This document shows positions 43,701 through 54,726 of a stretch of 64,000 bases of DNA, one piece after another. Position 1 is the first letter of the stretch. Each line of letters opens with the position of its first letter. The position numbers and the translations under genes were made by a program. The notes beneath the pieces were generated by a model. It was not told the origin of the DNA and searched no databases. It saw only the letters and a program-made list of their open reading frames with translations. Source of the DNA: Macrothele yani (Eukaryota; Arthropoda; Arachnida; Araneae; Macrothelidae); assembly GCA_039090855.1 (NCBI GenBank), contig CM077011.1, positions 21,701,001 through 21,765,000 of the forward strand. Direction: 5' to 3'.

Positions 43701-45653
43701 ATGGCCAGCAGGAGAGGACTCTCCGAGTCTGAAAAGGTAGTTAAAATGGGCTGCTCAACTGCAGATATGAGCATAAGAAGCATTGCGGATGTCAGATTGG
43801 ATGCTAAATCGACTGTGGCTTTTGTCATCAACAAGTGTGAGAAGACAGGACTTTGCAGGTATTCACCTCGTCCTGGATTACCCACGAAACGGCAGCCCAG
43901 GAACCGGAGGATTTTGTAAAGGGAGGTCCGGAAAACCAGGTCCCGACAGATGCATGCCATAGCACACGAGTTCCAAATGGCCACATATGTTATGGTCTAC
44001 ACGAAAACACGTCTAAGGGAGTCCCATGGACTCGGGCATCATGACCGAGCTGCCGCCGATAAGCCTCTCATCACAAAAACCAATAAAGCCACGCGATGGT
44101 GTCAACAGCACAAAAGTAATGGTGTCAAGATGCTGCGATGGTGTCAACAGCACAAAAATTATGTCAAGATGCTTGTCAACAGCACAAAAATGATGTCAAG
44201 ATGCTTGTCAACAGCACAAAAATGATGGTGCGAGATGCTACGATGGTGTCAACAGCACAAAAATTATGGTGCGAGATGCTACGTTGGTGTCAACAGCACA
44301 AAAATGATGGTGCAAGATGCTAGGATGGTGTCAACAGCACAAAAAAGAGGGTGAGTAATGCTACGATGGTGTCAACAGCACAAAAATGATGGTGCGAGAT
44401 GCTACGATGGTGTCAACAGCACAAAAATGATGGTGCGAGATGCTACGATGGTGTCAACAGCACAAAAATGATGGTGCGAGATGCTACGATGGTGTCAACA
44501 GCACAAAACTGATGCTGCAAGATGCTACGATGGTGTCAACAGCACAAACATGATGGTGCTAGAAGCTAGGATGGTGTCAACAGCACAAAAATGAGGGTGA
44601 GTAATGCTACGATGGTGTCAACAGCACAAAAATGATGGTGCGAGATGCTAGGATGGTGTCAACAGAACAAAAATGATTATGCGAGATGCTACGATGGTGT
44701 CAACAGCACAAAAATCATTGTGCGAGATGCTACGACGGTGTCAACAGCACAAAAATGACGGTGCGAGATGCTAGGATGGTGTCAACAACACAAAAATGAT
44801 GCTGCAAGATGCTACGATGGTGCCAACAGCACAAAAATGATGATGGTGCGAGATGCTAGGATGGTGTCAACAGCACAAACATGATGGTGCGAGATGCCAC
44901 GATGGTGTCAACAGCACAAACATAATAGTGTCAAGATGCTACGATGGTGTCAACAGGACCAAATTGGTGTCAAGATGCTACGATGGTGTCAACAGGACCA
45001 AATTGGTGTCAAGATGCTACGATGTTGTCAACATCGCAAAAATGATTATGTCAAGATGCTACTATGGTGTCAACAGCACACAAATATGGACATTGGAGAA
45101 ATGGTGGCAAATGTTATGGAACGACCAAACTCGCTCCACATTATTCCGATCGGATGAACGTGTCTGGGTTTGGCGGTTACGCGGAGTACCTTTTCTTCCG
45201 GAGTGTACAGTGCCGACTGTAAAGCACGGAGGTGGTGTTGCTATGGTATAGGGCTGTTTCAGTTTGAACGGTGCGTGTCTGCTGCTTGTTATTCATGTCA
45301 ATATAACTCTGCTCTGTGTAGATATATTCTGCTCCCAGCGTTGTGGTAGTTTTACGGACACGACGACTCTCTCTTCCAGGACGGCAATGCCACTTGTAAT
45401 GCTGCCAGAGCTACAAGGGGTTGGTTTGAGGAAAACCAGGTCTCGACTGGCCTGTCAGAGCCCGGACTTCAGTCTCATTGAACACCTATTGGATGAACTT
45501 GTACGACTGGCGAGGTCTCGACCAACACGACCTTCACTTCCAGAGTTGGTACATGTACTCAATGCGGAATGGCAGAACATCCCCCTCTCAGTACTCCATG
45601 GATTTCCGGACAGTTTACCTCGAAGAGTGGCTGCTGTAATATCTGCAGATTGA
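43701..45653 (+). pseudogene. Tc1-like transposase, family J, split by a tandem array
   Basis: The ATG at 43701 (8 bp after the SINE target duplication) opens MASRRGLSESEKVVKMG, a helix-turn-helix N-terminus, then RPGLPTKRQPRNRR and a stop at about 43919. The linker ends KATRWCQQHK at about 44085-44115, where a 41-bp tandem array takes over for 1 kb. Coding sense resumes at about 45085 with WTLEKWWQMLWNDQTRS, FRSDERVWVWRLRGVPFLPE (first Asp), then FQDGNATCNA in another frame (second Asp, about 45375), SPDFSLIEHLLDELV (Glu) and LPRRVAAVISAD with TGA at 45651-45653. Confidence 0.87.
44095..45085 (+). repeat. 41-bp minisatellite inside a Tc1 transposase, ~25 units
   Basis: The unit runs GATGGTGTCAACAGCAC then AAAAATGATGGTGCGAGATGCTAC. 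Spacing is mostly 41 bp, with shorter units (31-39 bp) near both ends. The GGTGTCAACAGCACAAA core is the transposase coding sequence for W-C-Q-Q-H-K, present once on each side as the ends of the broken gene. A variant with GTGTCAAGATGCT dominates both edges and GTGCGAGATGCT the centre. As 41 is not a multiple of 3, the frame rotates through all three readings. Confidence 0.93.
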
Positions 45654-45733
45654 GTATCTACCCACTAATATTGTAAATACAATACTGTTTTTCTATTTCC
45701 ATACAGTGCGGAATTACTTTTGTCCACATAGTG

Positions 45734-46820
45734 TACAAACAGAAGTGGAGAGCTAAAATTGAAAAGATTACTTGGCAGACGAATATATTTAGAAAATCTT
45801 ACTTCCTTTAGAAGAGCCTTAGAATCATTTTTCTGTAATTCTTTCGAATGATTGGCTCGTTACCGTGCTAAAGATATCTCACTTAATTATGTTAACAAAG
45901 AATTCGACTAGAAGAACTTTTGCGTGGGAAACTGGTTCTGTAATCAAATCAACAAATAAGAGCGTTTCTTTCGAAGCAACACTACGTACAGTAGTCACCG
46001 CGAATGTTTGAATGCCAGATCTCATACCTCAATTTAAAGAATAGGCAAACAAAAGAAAAAAACTTGGCGCATACACGCATTGCCATTTAATATAGTTATG
46101 CATTATTCTGGGTAGATTATGAGTTAGTAATATTGCCACGAAATCTTATTATTCCATCAGCAGCTATAAAAACGCTAATTCCATTAGCATGAGTATCGCT
46201 TGAGCGGAAATAGTTTGTTTACCGAGGGCACATCTCATCACTCTTATTCAACCTTGAATATACATATTGTTCGTTTACATTACAGGTGAAAACTTTTCCC
46301 TACGTTACGCAAAATGTTTGGTCTGAGAGCAATGCAACGTAATTACGATTTTAGGAAGAAGTATTTCGAAGCCAAATATTCTTGTAACTGTGTAACTACA
46401 TTCAGCTGCAGACCTAAGCGATGAAAAGTGCCGATGCTTCGCAAGACGTTGAAATATTTTTATATTCCCACCGTGCTGAATTTAGCTCACTTTTTGATGT
46501 GGACACTCACGTTAAATAATGAAATATTTACATTTTCGTCCTGTGCGTCTGCCTGAAGGTACAATATTTCTTTCTCTAAACAAATGATGGAGAAAAGCAC
46601 ATTTCGGATCGCTGAGAAAAACAGATCGTCAGGACTTCACACCCGCATTCAAGTATTAAATTAATTATTTGTGATCTAGGTTACACATTTAACATTTGTT
46701 TTTCCACTGTCAGTCAGTCAAGTGAGGACTAAATTAAAATAAATAAGGTATCTACGATGTGAGAAGAGAAAGACCAAAGGAATCGTCAATGCTAGAGTTT
46801 GTTTTTCGCTACCTCATATA
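45734..46820. other. intergenic stretch, nothing recognised
   Basis: No coding motif, repeat or RNA gene between elements J and F. Confidence 0.45.
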
Positions 46821-48024
46821 TACTGAGGAGCAATTGAATGAGATACAGCTGGCGTTATTCAAATGTGACGCTGTGGGCGGCCCTGTAAACAGAAACGACA
46901 TGACGTATGCAGCGATCCGACAATATAAGGAGTGATGCGACGGGAATCAGTAAAATTCGGGCGCAGTATGGGTAAGACGAAGGATCTACGCGCATTTGAT
47001 TGTGGGAAAATTGTTGGTGCCCAACAAATGGGTCACTCCATCTCGGAAGTCGTGCCGGCACTGGGATTTTCACGAGCCACTGTGTCACGGGTGCACCGTC
47101 AGTACATCGAATCCGGTAAAACCATCCCTGCAAGGGCCAACTGCCGTGGACAACAGCGTGTGGATGAGCGTCGATTAGCTCGCATTGTAACAGCGGATAG
47201 ACGGGCCACAGTGCAAGAAATCAGTCGGCAATTTAACGCTGGTGCACAAAAGCGTGTAAGCAGCCACACTATCCAGAACCATCTCCACGCTATGGGTTAC
47301 AGAAGCCATCGTCCCACGAGGGTACCGCTGTAGACCGCACATCACAGGGGACAAAGATTAGCTTGGGCGTGGGAACATCGCCACTGGACCCTAGACATGT
47401 GGAAAAATGTTGCCTGGACTAATGAGTCGAGATTCACGTTGGTACATGCGGATGGCAGGATACGAGTACGCCGCAAACCACATGAAGCGATGGATACTTC
47501 TTGCCAGCAGGGTACTCTTCAAGCTGGTGGGAGTAGCATTCTCGTCAGGGGACTGTTTATGTGGACTCAAATGGGACCCCCGGCACGTGTGACATCGTCC
47601 CTCACAGGTCAACGTTAACAGGATATCCTGGACAACCATTTGCTCCCGCTTGTGAGTCTTCAACATCCCACTGGGGACCTCATCCTGCAACAAGACAATG
47701 CAGCTCCCGAATTGTATCCGAATGGTTGGATGAACACTCCACCGACGTGACCTCGCTTCCTTGGCCAGCTAGTTTACCTGACCTCAATCCCATCGAGCAC
47801 ATCTGGGATGCCATCTAGAGAGATGTTCGAGGCTCTGACACCCCCCCTCTATCAAATCTTCGTGAACTGTGGGAGCTTGTTCAGGGGTCGTGGATCCGTA
47901 TTGCTTCCGAACGCTTCCTGTGTCTTGTTGAGTCTATGCCGAGATGAATCGCCGCCATCATCAGGGCGAAAGGTGGTGCTACACGTTGCTAAACAGGTAT
48001 CTCTAATTCAATTGCTCTCCAGTG
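46821..48024 (+). mobile_element. Tc1-like element, family F, plus-strand copy
   Basis: Ends ACTGAGGAGCAATTGAAT at 46821 and TTCAATTGCTCTCCAGTG ending 48024. Inverted relative to its relative at 17044-18246, with close similarity along the full length. Confidence 0.92.
46935..47994 (+). pseudogene. Tc1-like transposase, family F, second copy
   Basis: The ATG at 46935 starts MRRESVKFGRSMGKTKDL. The frame is open to a stop at 47333 (VPL, then TAG). Catalytic half: MWKNVAWTNESRFTLVHADG has Asn in place of the first Asp; LQQDNAAPEL (about 47686-47715) keeps the second Asp that the 17-kb copy has deleted; NPIEHIWDAI keeps the Glu but is followed by a stop. The two copies are therefore dead for different reasons. 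Confidence 0.87.
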
Positions 48025-49126
48025 TACGTACTAATCTACTTTGCTAACCCATTAAGTAGTAGGTTCACCTGAAGCAAATTTTGCCCAAAGTTTTGTTCGC
48101 TCATGAAACGGAATTGTTGCTATGGCGGTCTGGTTTTACGAAAGACACAGAAAAAATAATTCCTATTCCATTATCTCACTATTACCGACTATAAACCTGG
48201 AATCTTGTACATATATTTCCGTAGTGTTGAACAAAAGTACGGGATATAGGTACGTCGTGCGACCTTGGGAGATTGCACATTTTACAGATCTTGACTCTAA
48301 GAATCGGGTTAAAATAAGTTGTCTTCTAAATTTAAGCAGCTGAATACTGTACGTGTCACAATACTCAGTCTATCTTTGTACGCATAGTACTCCACTTCGT
48401 CCCATCGCAACGCGGTTAGACGGATACGTCGTACTATCTCGGGAAGCAGCTCCCGCCAATTACTGGAAAGGTTGCCTATTGTATCCGGAAATACAATAGT
48501 GATACATCATTCGCTTCCCTCTGGGCCACAAAAAGGAAACTCCAGGTAATGATAAGCACTGATTTAAAATTCACGAACAGATTCGCCGGGGCATCTTAGA
48601 TTTGTTACCACTTACTGGTGAAAAGCCTTCATACGGCAAATTGCACTTTACAGATTCTTCGGCAGCTGCTGATATACGTATCTGTCGTAATGAAAATAAA
48701 GAATTAAGGCGATTGTTATTGACAGCCCTGGCACTAATTCTGGCTAACAGTTCTTACGCTCAAGCATGCAAGATGAAGTAGCAGGACACAACCTGGACCT
48801 GCGTTTTGTTAATAATGTATTTATACTATAAGTCTGCACGGGACTTAATTTGGAAAGCCAGGCCCGTTTCAAATTTTTTTAATTAAAGCTCGACTCGGCC
48901 CGGCCCGTATATTTATCCTGTTTCCAAGGCCCGGGCTGGCCCGTAAAATTTCAAAAATTACTAAAACACGAATTTGACACCGGGTGCACTCGGTCATTCG
49001 ACTCTTGAAAAGTTTTCGTTTTCTTAATTGTTACACGTGTTCTGTACGTATTCTATTACCATAAACGTTAATTCGGAATATTTTTGTAACTCTGTATAAG
49101 TCACGTGACGTCTGAGGTGGGGGGGC
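48025..49126. other. intergenic stretch with a dispersed repeat and GC-rich words
   Basis: 48055-48230 resembles 42885-43060 (see that entry). 48885-48955 contains CTCGACTCGGCCCGGCCCG and AAGGCCCGGGCTGGCCCG in otherwise AT-rich DNA. Similar words recur at 50164-50225 and 56480-56533. No gene. Confidence 0.45.
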
Positions 49127-49461
49127 TTGTATACTCAAAAATATTACATGTAGACCTCAATTTCCATTCCTTTAAACTTTTCTGGGTTTTCAAATTATCA
49201 TTGCCTACTCCCGGACCCGGAATATCCTTGGGGATAAGAAGCGGAAGCGGTTTATTCGAAAAATTCGAAATTTCTAGAATTAGAAGGGGGGGGGTTGTAT
49301 ACTCAAAAATATTACATGTAGACCTCAATTTCCATTCCTTTAAACTTTTCTGGGTTTTCAAATTATCATTGCCTACTCCCGGACCCGGAATATCCTTGGG
49401 GATAAAAAGCGGAAGCGGTTTATTCGAAAAGTACGAAATTTCTAGAATTATGAGTCCGATT
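49127..49461. repeat. 168-bp tandem duplication
   Basis: Two near-identical units start at TTGTATACTCAAAAATATTA (49127 and 49295), each preceded by a run of seven to nine G. Because 168 is divisible by 3, both strands stay open across the duplication. The forward frame lacks an ATG and no motif is seen, so I do not call it a gene. Confidence 0.88.
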
Positions 49462-50344
49462 GTTCTACTTTACATTATCTACAAGCACATATTCTCCGGA
49501 AGCGATTTTTGCGGGAAAATCTTTCGCTTTCTTAAACTCCATAATAAGTATGGAAGAGAATTTATCAACAACACTGAACGGAGCATAAGATAGAGAAAAC
49601 AACGACAGACTGTCCAGCTAACTAATGTCACAGAAGTTTTGTAAACGGCTATGCTGGGATACTTAAGGGTTCATTTGCCATCTGCTGACTCCTTGAGAGT
49701 ACAAATGGGGAAAAATACGGCACAGATTTATACACAGAAGTACGTTTCTCTCAGCCCATTTCTCCCGTGCCATTTAAGACAACTTAAAAGATTTTCACAC
49801 ATCTAGAGAACAAAGTGCCGCCGACCAGAACAACAAAAAAGACCATCTGCGAGCGGGTGGCTCGGTTTATAAATGCTACAGTTAATAGCCTATCCTGAAG
49901 CATAACAGGAAGGTAGAAATTAGAGAGAGAGAAAGAAGGGACTACATGCACATTGAAAATCTATAGGAGCTGACCCACTCCATTGTTTTGTAGGAGGGGA
50001 GGACGTCATAAAACTTCTATTTTTTCCAACAGCGGAAATTATTCAATCTTATTCTGGTGCTGTATGTTGTGAGATATCCAAACGAGAAAGGCACCGTAAA
50101 GCGATTGTTTTGCTCATAAAAAAAAAACTGCTTGGCCAGTGTCTGTTTTACATTAAATATTGAAGGCCTAGGCCCGGCCCGTTTTCCCAACTTAGAAATG
50201 AGCAAAGGCTCGACTCGGCCGGGGTCCTGGAAGATCACTAATTTACACATTCTCTATATCCCCTCTACATAATACAAAAAGCACGAAAAAATGGTGCAAT
50301 TTTATTACCCCGTTCTTGAAAACTATGAAAAATACTTCTTACTA
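49462..50344. other. intergenic stretch
   Basis: Contains a GC-rich patch with GGCCTAGGCCCGGCCCG and GGCTCGACTCGGCC (50164-50225), the counterpart of the patch near 48890. Nothing else recognised. Confidence 0.4.
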
Positions 50345-51776
50345 CACTGCCGGAAAGTGAAAAAAGAACACCAAGAAGGAATTGACGGACGATCATGAAA
50401 TTTACATATGTTAATGGGGTCGTCTGTACGTAGGTGGGATGTTAATATCGGGACCAACCGGTGAGCGCCTACGCCACAGCACGGCATACTATAAAAATGA
50501 TCGTCGGTGGTATTTAAGGAGTACGGCAAAGTGAATGTAATAAGTCATTGGCGTACGGACACGTGCGAAGACCCTGAAGAAGCTGCAATGCCTGGACATG
50601 GAAGACGTGTACGATTTCAGCAGTTATCGGACTTTGGGCGAGGTCGCCTAGTCGGACTCCGCGAGGCCAGGTGGTCGTATCGTCGTATTGCGGAGCAAAT
50701 TGGACGGGAAGTATCGGTGGTGGTACGATGGTGGCGTAGATGGTCCGAGGAACATTCCCACACGAGAAGACGTCTAACCGGGAGTCACAGACCGACTGAT
50801 GAGCTGCCCGATCGACGCATAAAGAGAGCGGCGTTGTCAAGCAGAACATTCACTGCGACGCAAATCCGAGCTGCCGTTGCACCTGAGGTGACTGTGCGAA
50901 AAATCTGCAACCGTCTATTGGATACAGGACTACGTGCACGTGTGCGCCTCTGGCATGTGTACCTCTGAATCCAGCATATCGACAGGAACTACTGTAATGG
51001 TGTCGCCAACGTCTGCACTGGAGAACGCAATGGCGATCTGTCGTGTTCAACGATGAAAGCAGATTCTGCTTGGGAGCCTCCGATGGCCGTATGCGTGTTC
51101 GCAGACGCACTGGGGAGCGTCTCCACCCTTCTTGCATCCGCCAGCGATACACAGGGCCTACACCTGTTCTCCTGCTGTGGGCAGCGATCAGCTATCACTC
51201 CCGTACACAACTAGTGTTTGTACCGGGTACGTTAAATAGCACCTCCTACATCAACAACATCATTGAGCCCATTCTTGTGCCATTTGTAAGGTCGGTCCAT
51301 CGTGGTGTTTTCTTGCAAGATAACGCACGCCCACACAGGCACGTGGAACGCAACATGCACTTCAGGGTGTGAAACAACTTCCATGGCCTGCACGTTCACC
51401 GGATTGATCCTCCATTGAGCACGTGTGGGATTTTATGGGACAACGATTTATCCGGTCTCCACGGCCCGCCACGACCATTCCCGATTTACGCATTCAGGTT
51501 TAGGATGCTTGGTACTCAATACCCCAAACTTACATCCAACATCTGTACGACAGACTCCATGCCAGAATTGCACAGTGTGACGCAGTTCATGGCGGTTCAA
51601 CCTCGTTCTAACCATGTTACATCGAAATGTTATTTTTCAGTTTACCAACAAATACAGCTGTATTTTGCCATAATGTTTTGATCACGTTATCCTCTGTATT
51701 CCGTTATTATGCTGTATAAATTTCGTTGGTATCAGACGTCTCCTTCTTGGTATGCTTTTTTCACTTTCCGCCAGTG
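50345..51776 (+). mobile_element. Tc1-like element, family A, complete copy
   Basis: Ends CACTGCCGGAAAGTGAAAAA at 50345 and the complement TTTTTCACTTTCCGCCAGTG ending 51776, flanked by TA. The inner words ACACCAAGAAGG and CCTTCTTGGT pair. The partial copy at 1-1147 is the same family. Confidence 0.93.
50588..51608 (+). pseudogene. Tc1-like transposase, family A, few breaks
   Basis: The ATG at 50588 starts MPGHGRRVRFQQLSDFGRGR. The frame is open through both helix-turn-helix segments (SYRRIAEQIGREVSVVVRWW and TATQIRAAVAPEVTVRKI) to a stop at 50968. Coding sense continues one frame over: WRSVVFNDESRF (first Asp), RVRRRTGERLHPSC, FLQDNARPH (second Asp). It is then broken by small indels before SSIEHVW (Glu). 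Aligned through the breaks, the second-Asp-to-Glu spacing is about 32 residues, as in family B. Confidence 0.87.
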
Positions 51777-52675
51777 TAGATTGGGGCTTTTGTCACACCA
51801 ACCCACTAGTTTGTTATAATCGCTCTGTTTTAATCCTGTATTCTCCATTTCATGACCCAGGGTATAATGGGGAAGAACTACTCTCCCTGACACGGACATA
51901 ATTGTCACAGGATATAAACAAGCAACAAACATCTCTCTGCTTTCTTAGGTTTGTTTTCATTGTTATAACACGTTTAGAAGGAAATCAGTGAGAAAGTATC
52001 AGTCATCGCCGTGAATGATTACTTTGAATAGCAAAGCGAAGGGGGAAGAAAAACTTTTTGATGCGCAGGTTTACTCGTTCCAGCAGCTATCGGCCCACTA
52101 CTTAGACAGCGAATATTTTATTCGACATGATTTCAGCCCATTCTGCGTGCCCTGAATAAATTGAATCCCACCCGTTTAATATATAATGTCGTGTTAGTCG
52201 AAGTCGTATACGCTGTGACCTATTCTTCTTTCTATGTCATATATTGTTCCTGTTAATTTGCTATTGTGTGTTCGTCGCTGAAAATCTAACTTTTATCACA
52301 ACTGGTATACAAACTCGAGTACCCAGTAAAATGCTCCTGTAAGTGAATTCTTGATGGCCATCTATATTCTGTAGCATTTTAAAATATCATGTATTTGAAA
52401 AGGACCAAACTGATCAATCCCTTATTCCTCATTTGTTTAGTTTGCTTTGATCATAGATAAGGAACATCCATTTTGAGGCTTAGAAGCATTCGAAAAATAA
52501 GGGTGACGAACAAAATTACATTTACGATATAATTTATGTTTTTACCACATCCGACATCGCGACTAATATGAAACCTGTTTGCAAAGAGTTATTGGGTTTC
52601 AGTATTTAATTAAAGATTTATCTACTAACTGCTGGAACAGCCTAATATTAATGAATTTGAATATACACTGACAGA
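51777..52675. other. AT-rich stretch, nothing recognised
   Basis: No motif-bearing frame, repeat or RNA gene found. Confidence 0.45.
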
Positions 52676-54094
52676 AAAAAAAAATCCCAACACCAAGAAG
52701 GGGTTGTGTAAGATAAACGACAGTTGGTAGGCGGTGAGAGTGTATCTGTAAGATGACGTCTATGCAAATTTCGCGCTCGGCGCATACGCGTGGCGCTAGT
52801 AGCGTCCTCGGAACATGCAAAGCAGGTTTGCTGTAAATACACGCTGTAACGTTCGTGAGCGTTAGTTATCGTTGAGATTCGAAGTAGTGTGTTGATGTTA
52901 GTCAAGAATGCCTTTAAAGAAGACGAAGAAGCCATTATCAACAGCTCACGGAGTTTGAACGAGGTCGTGTAATAGGGCTACGAGAAGGTGGATTTTCTTT
53001 CCGCAATATTGCAGAACGACTTGGCAGGAATGTAGCCACTGTGCATGATTGTTGGCAGCGGTGGTCAAAGGAAGGTACTGCCTCAAGAAGACCGGGTTCC
53101 GGCCGGCCACGTGGCACTATTGAGAGGGAAGACCGCCGTGTACGGCGTATGGCCTTGGCGCATCGTACCGTGTCTGCTGCAGCAATTCGAGCAGCAGTTG
53201 CCACCACAGTGACACAGCGAACTGTTACATATCGGTTACTTGAAGGACAGCTCCGAGCCAGACGCCCTGTAGCGGGCATTCCACTTACTCCAAACCACTG
53301 CCGTTTGCGACGTCAGTGGTGTCAAGCTAGAGCTCATTGGAGGACGGAGTGGAGATCTGTTGTGTTTTCTGATGAAAGCCGGTTCTGCCTGGGTGCCAGT
53401 GATGGCCGTGTGTTGGTTAGAAGGAGGCCAGGTGAGCGCCTGTAACCAACCTGTCTGCGGCCGAGACACAATGGACCTAGACCTAGAGTTATGGTCTGGG
53501 GAGCAATTTCCTATGACAGCAGGAGCACTCTCGTGGTTATCCCGCGCACCCTGACGACACAGTTGTACGTCGGTCTGGTGATTCAACCCGTTGTGCTGCC
53601 ATTCATGAACAGCATTCCAGGGGTTGCTTTCCAAACGGGATAACGCTCGCCCGCATACCGCTGTTGTAACCCAACATGCTCTACAGAGTGTCGACATGTT
53701 GCCGTGGCCTGCTAGATCACCAGATCTTTCACCAATCGAGGACGTATGGGACATCATTGGACGACAACTCCAGCGTCAGCCCGAACCAGCATTAACCGTC
53801 CCTGTATTGACCGACCAAGTGCAACAGGCATGGAACTCCATCCTACAAACTGACATCCAGCACCTGTACGACACAATGCATGAACGTTTGCGTGCTTGCA
53901 TTCCACATTCTGGCGGTTACACCGGTTATTAATGTACCGGCATTTCACATTTAAAATGGATCTTCTCGCGCTTACATTTAGCTGTGATCTTGAATCCTTA
54001 ATCAATTAAATATGTTTCCTATACAAATGTATTGCCGCCATTTCATTCCTCTACAACTATTTTTTCGTGGTGTTGGGATTTTTTTCCGTTAGTG
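52676..54094 (+). mobile_element. Tc1-like element, family B, second copy
   Basis: Ends CACTGACAGAAAAAAAAAAT at 52676 and the complement of TTTTTTTCCGTTAGTG ending 54094, inside TA. Very similar to 4309-5734 along its whole length including both untranslated parts. Confidence 0.93.
52908..53932 (+). pseudogene. Tc1-like transposase, family B, second copy, frameshifted
   Basis: The ATG at 52908 is followed by an extra A (CTTTAAAGAAG against CTTTAAGAAG), which throws the N-terminus out of frame after MPL. The body then matches the 4.55-kb copy: WQRWSKEGTASRRPGSGRPR, VFSDESRFCLGASDGR, a stop at 53443 (TAA where the other copy has CAA), a small indel just before DNARPH (about 53636), SPDLSPIEDVW, and TDQVQQAWNS. 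The last word shows the CAA that is TAA in the first copy. Ends GGYTGY at 53932. Confidence 0.9.
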
Positions 54095-54147
54095 TATGAG
54101 GTATAGATGTCCACGTTACCTCATATCTTCAAAAAATTCAGTGTTAA

Positions 54148-54425
54148 AGGCAGCGGTGGTCAATGTTCGTGATTGCTACGGAAAAGGATCAGGATCGATC
54201 CCAGGAAGTTAGGAACGCTTAAAACACTAAATATCAGCCCTGTATCGGATGAGCACGTTAAGCCGCCAGACACCGGCCCACCGGTTATAAATAAGAGCGT
54301 CTTGCACCCCTTTCTATACCTCACTTCCGTATTACTTTCCTGTCGGACATTCTTGTCCACATCTTCTAGCTTTCCACTTACGTGTTCTTTCAGACCTGTG
54401 GTCAGATAATTCTGTCCTAAAAATC
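54148..54425 (+). mobile_element. SINE family 2, degraded copy
   Basis: Shares with the 43421 SINE, in order, TTCGTGA(C/T)T, GGAAAAGGA, GTATCGGATGAGCACGTTAA, GCCGCCAGACACCGG, TTATAAATAAGAGCGTCTT and TTCCTGTCGGACATTC. The B box has decayed to GGATCGATCCC and the A box is barely visible. No clear target duplication. Confidence 0.72.
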
Positions 54426-54726
54426 TCAACATAAAATCTCAATTTCAGTGTTAATGCCAAGAGCACGTTTGTTAAAGAAGTTCGTGTGACGCTTCTTTAG
54501 TTATAGGAATTAAAATTCCAAATCATAAATGAGCATTCTGCAATTATGTAATATGCTAACTGAAACGTTATTGGGAAATAATTCGCATATTAGATTGGTA
54601 TAAAAATTCGGTGTTGAACGATTGCTTTAAAGTTGGGTGATGTTTTTGTTTTTCTAATGAGTTTACTGATGGTGATTCGTTTGGGTAAGGATAACTTGAA
54701 AATGCTGTGGTATGGCTTGTGACAGA
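54426..54726. other. spacer
   Basis: Nothing recognised between the degraded SINE and the mariner pair. Confidence 0.4.

Larger units (their letters stand above)
43315..45733 (+). mobile_element. Tc1-like element, family J, swollen by a SINE and a minisatellite
   Basis: Ends CACTATGCGGACAAA at 43315 and the complement of TTTTGTCCACATAGTG ending at 45733, flanked on the right by TA. Its 2.42-kb length is explained by a 272-bp SINE insertion (with duplication) and about 1 kb of tandem repeats inside an element that would otherwise be near 1.2 kb. Confidence 0.85.

Noticed and set aside
44095..45085. CRISPR-like array of regularly spaced repeats
   Set aside because: Units are contiguous with no unique spacers, and derive from transposase coding sequence in a eukaryotic genome. 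It is a minisatellite.
49105..49593. 162-codon open frame across a duplication
   Set aside because: No ATG at the start, no motif. Openness follows from a 168-bp duplication divisible by 3, and the other strand is equally open.
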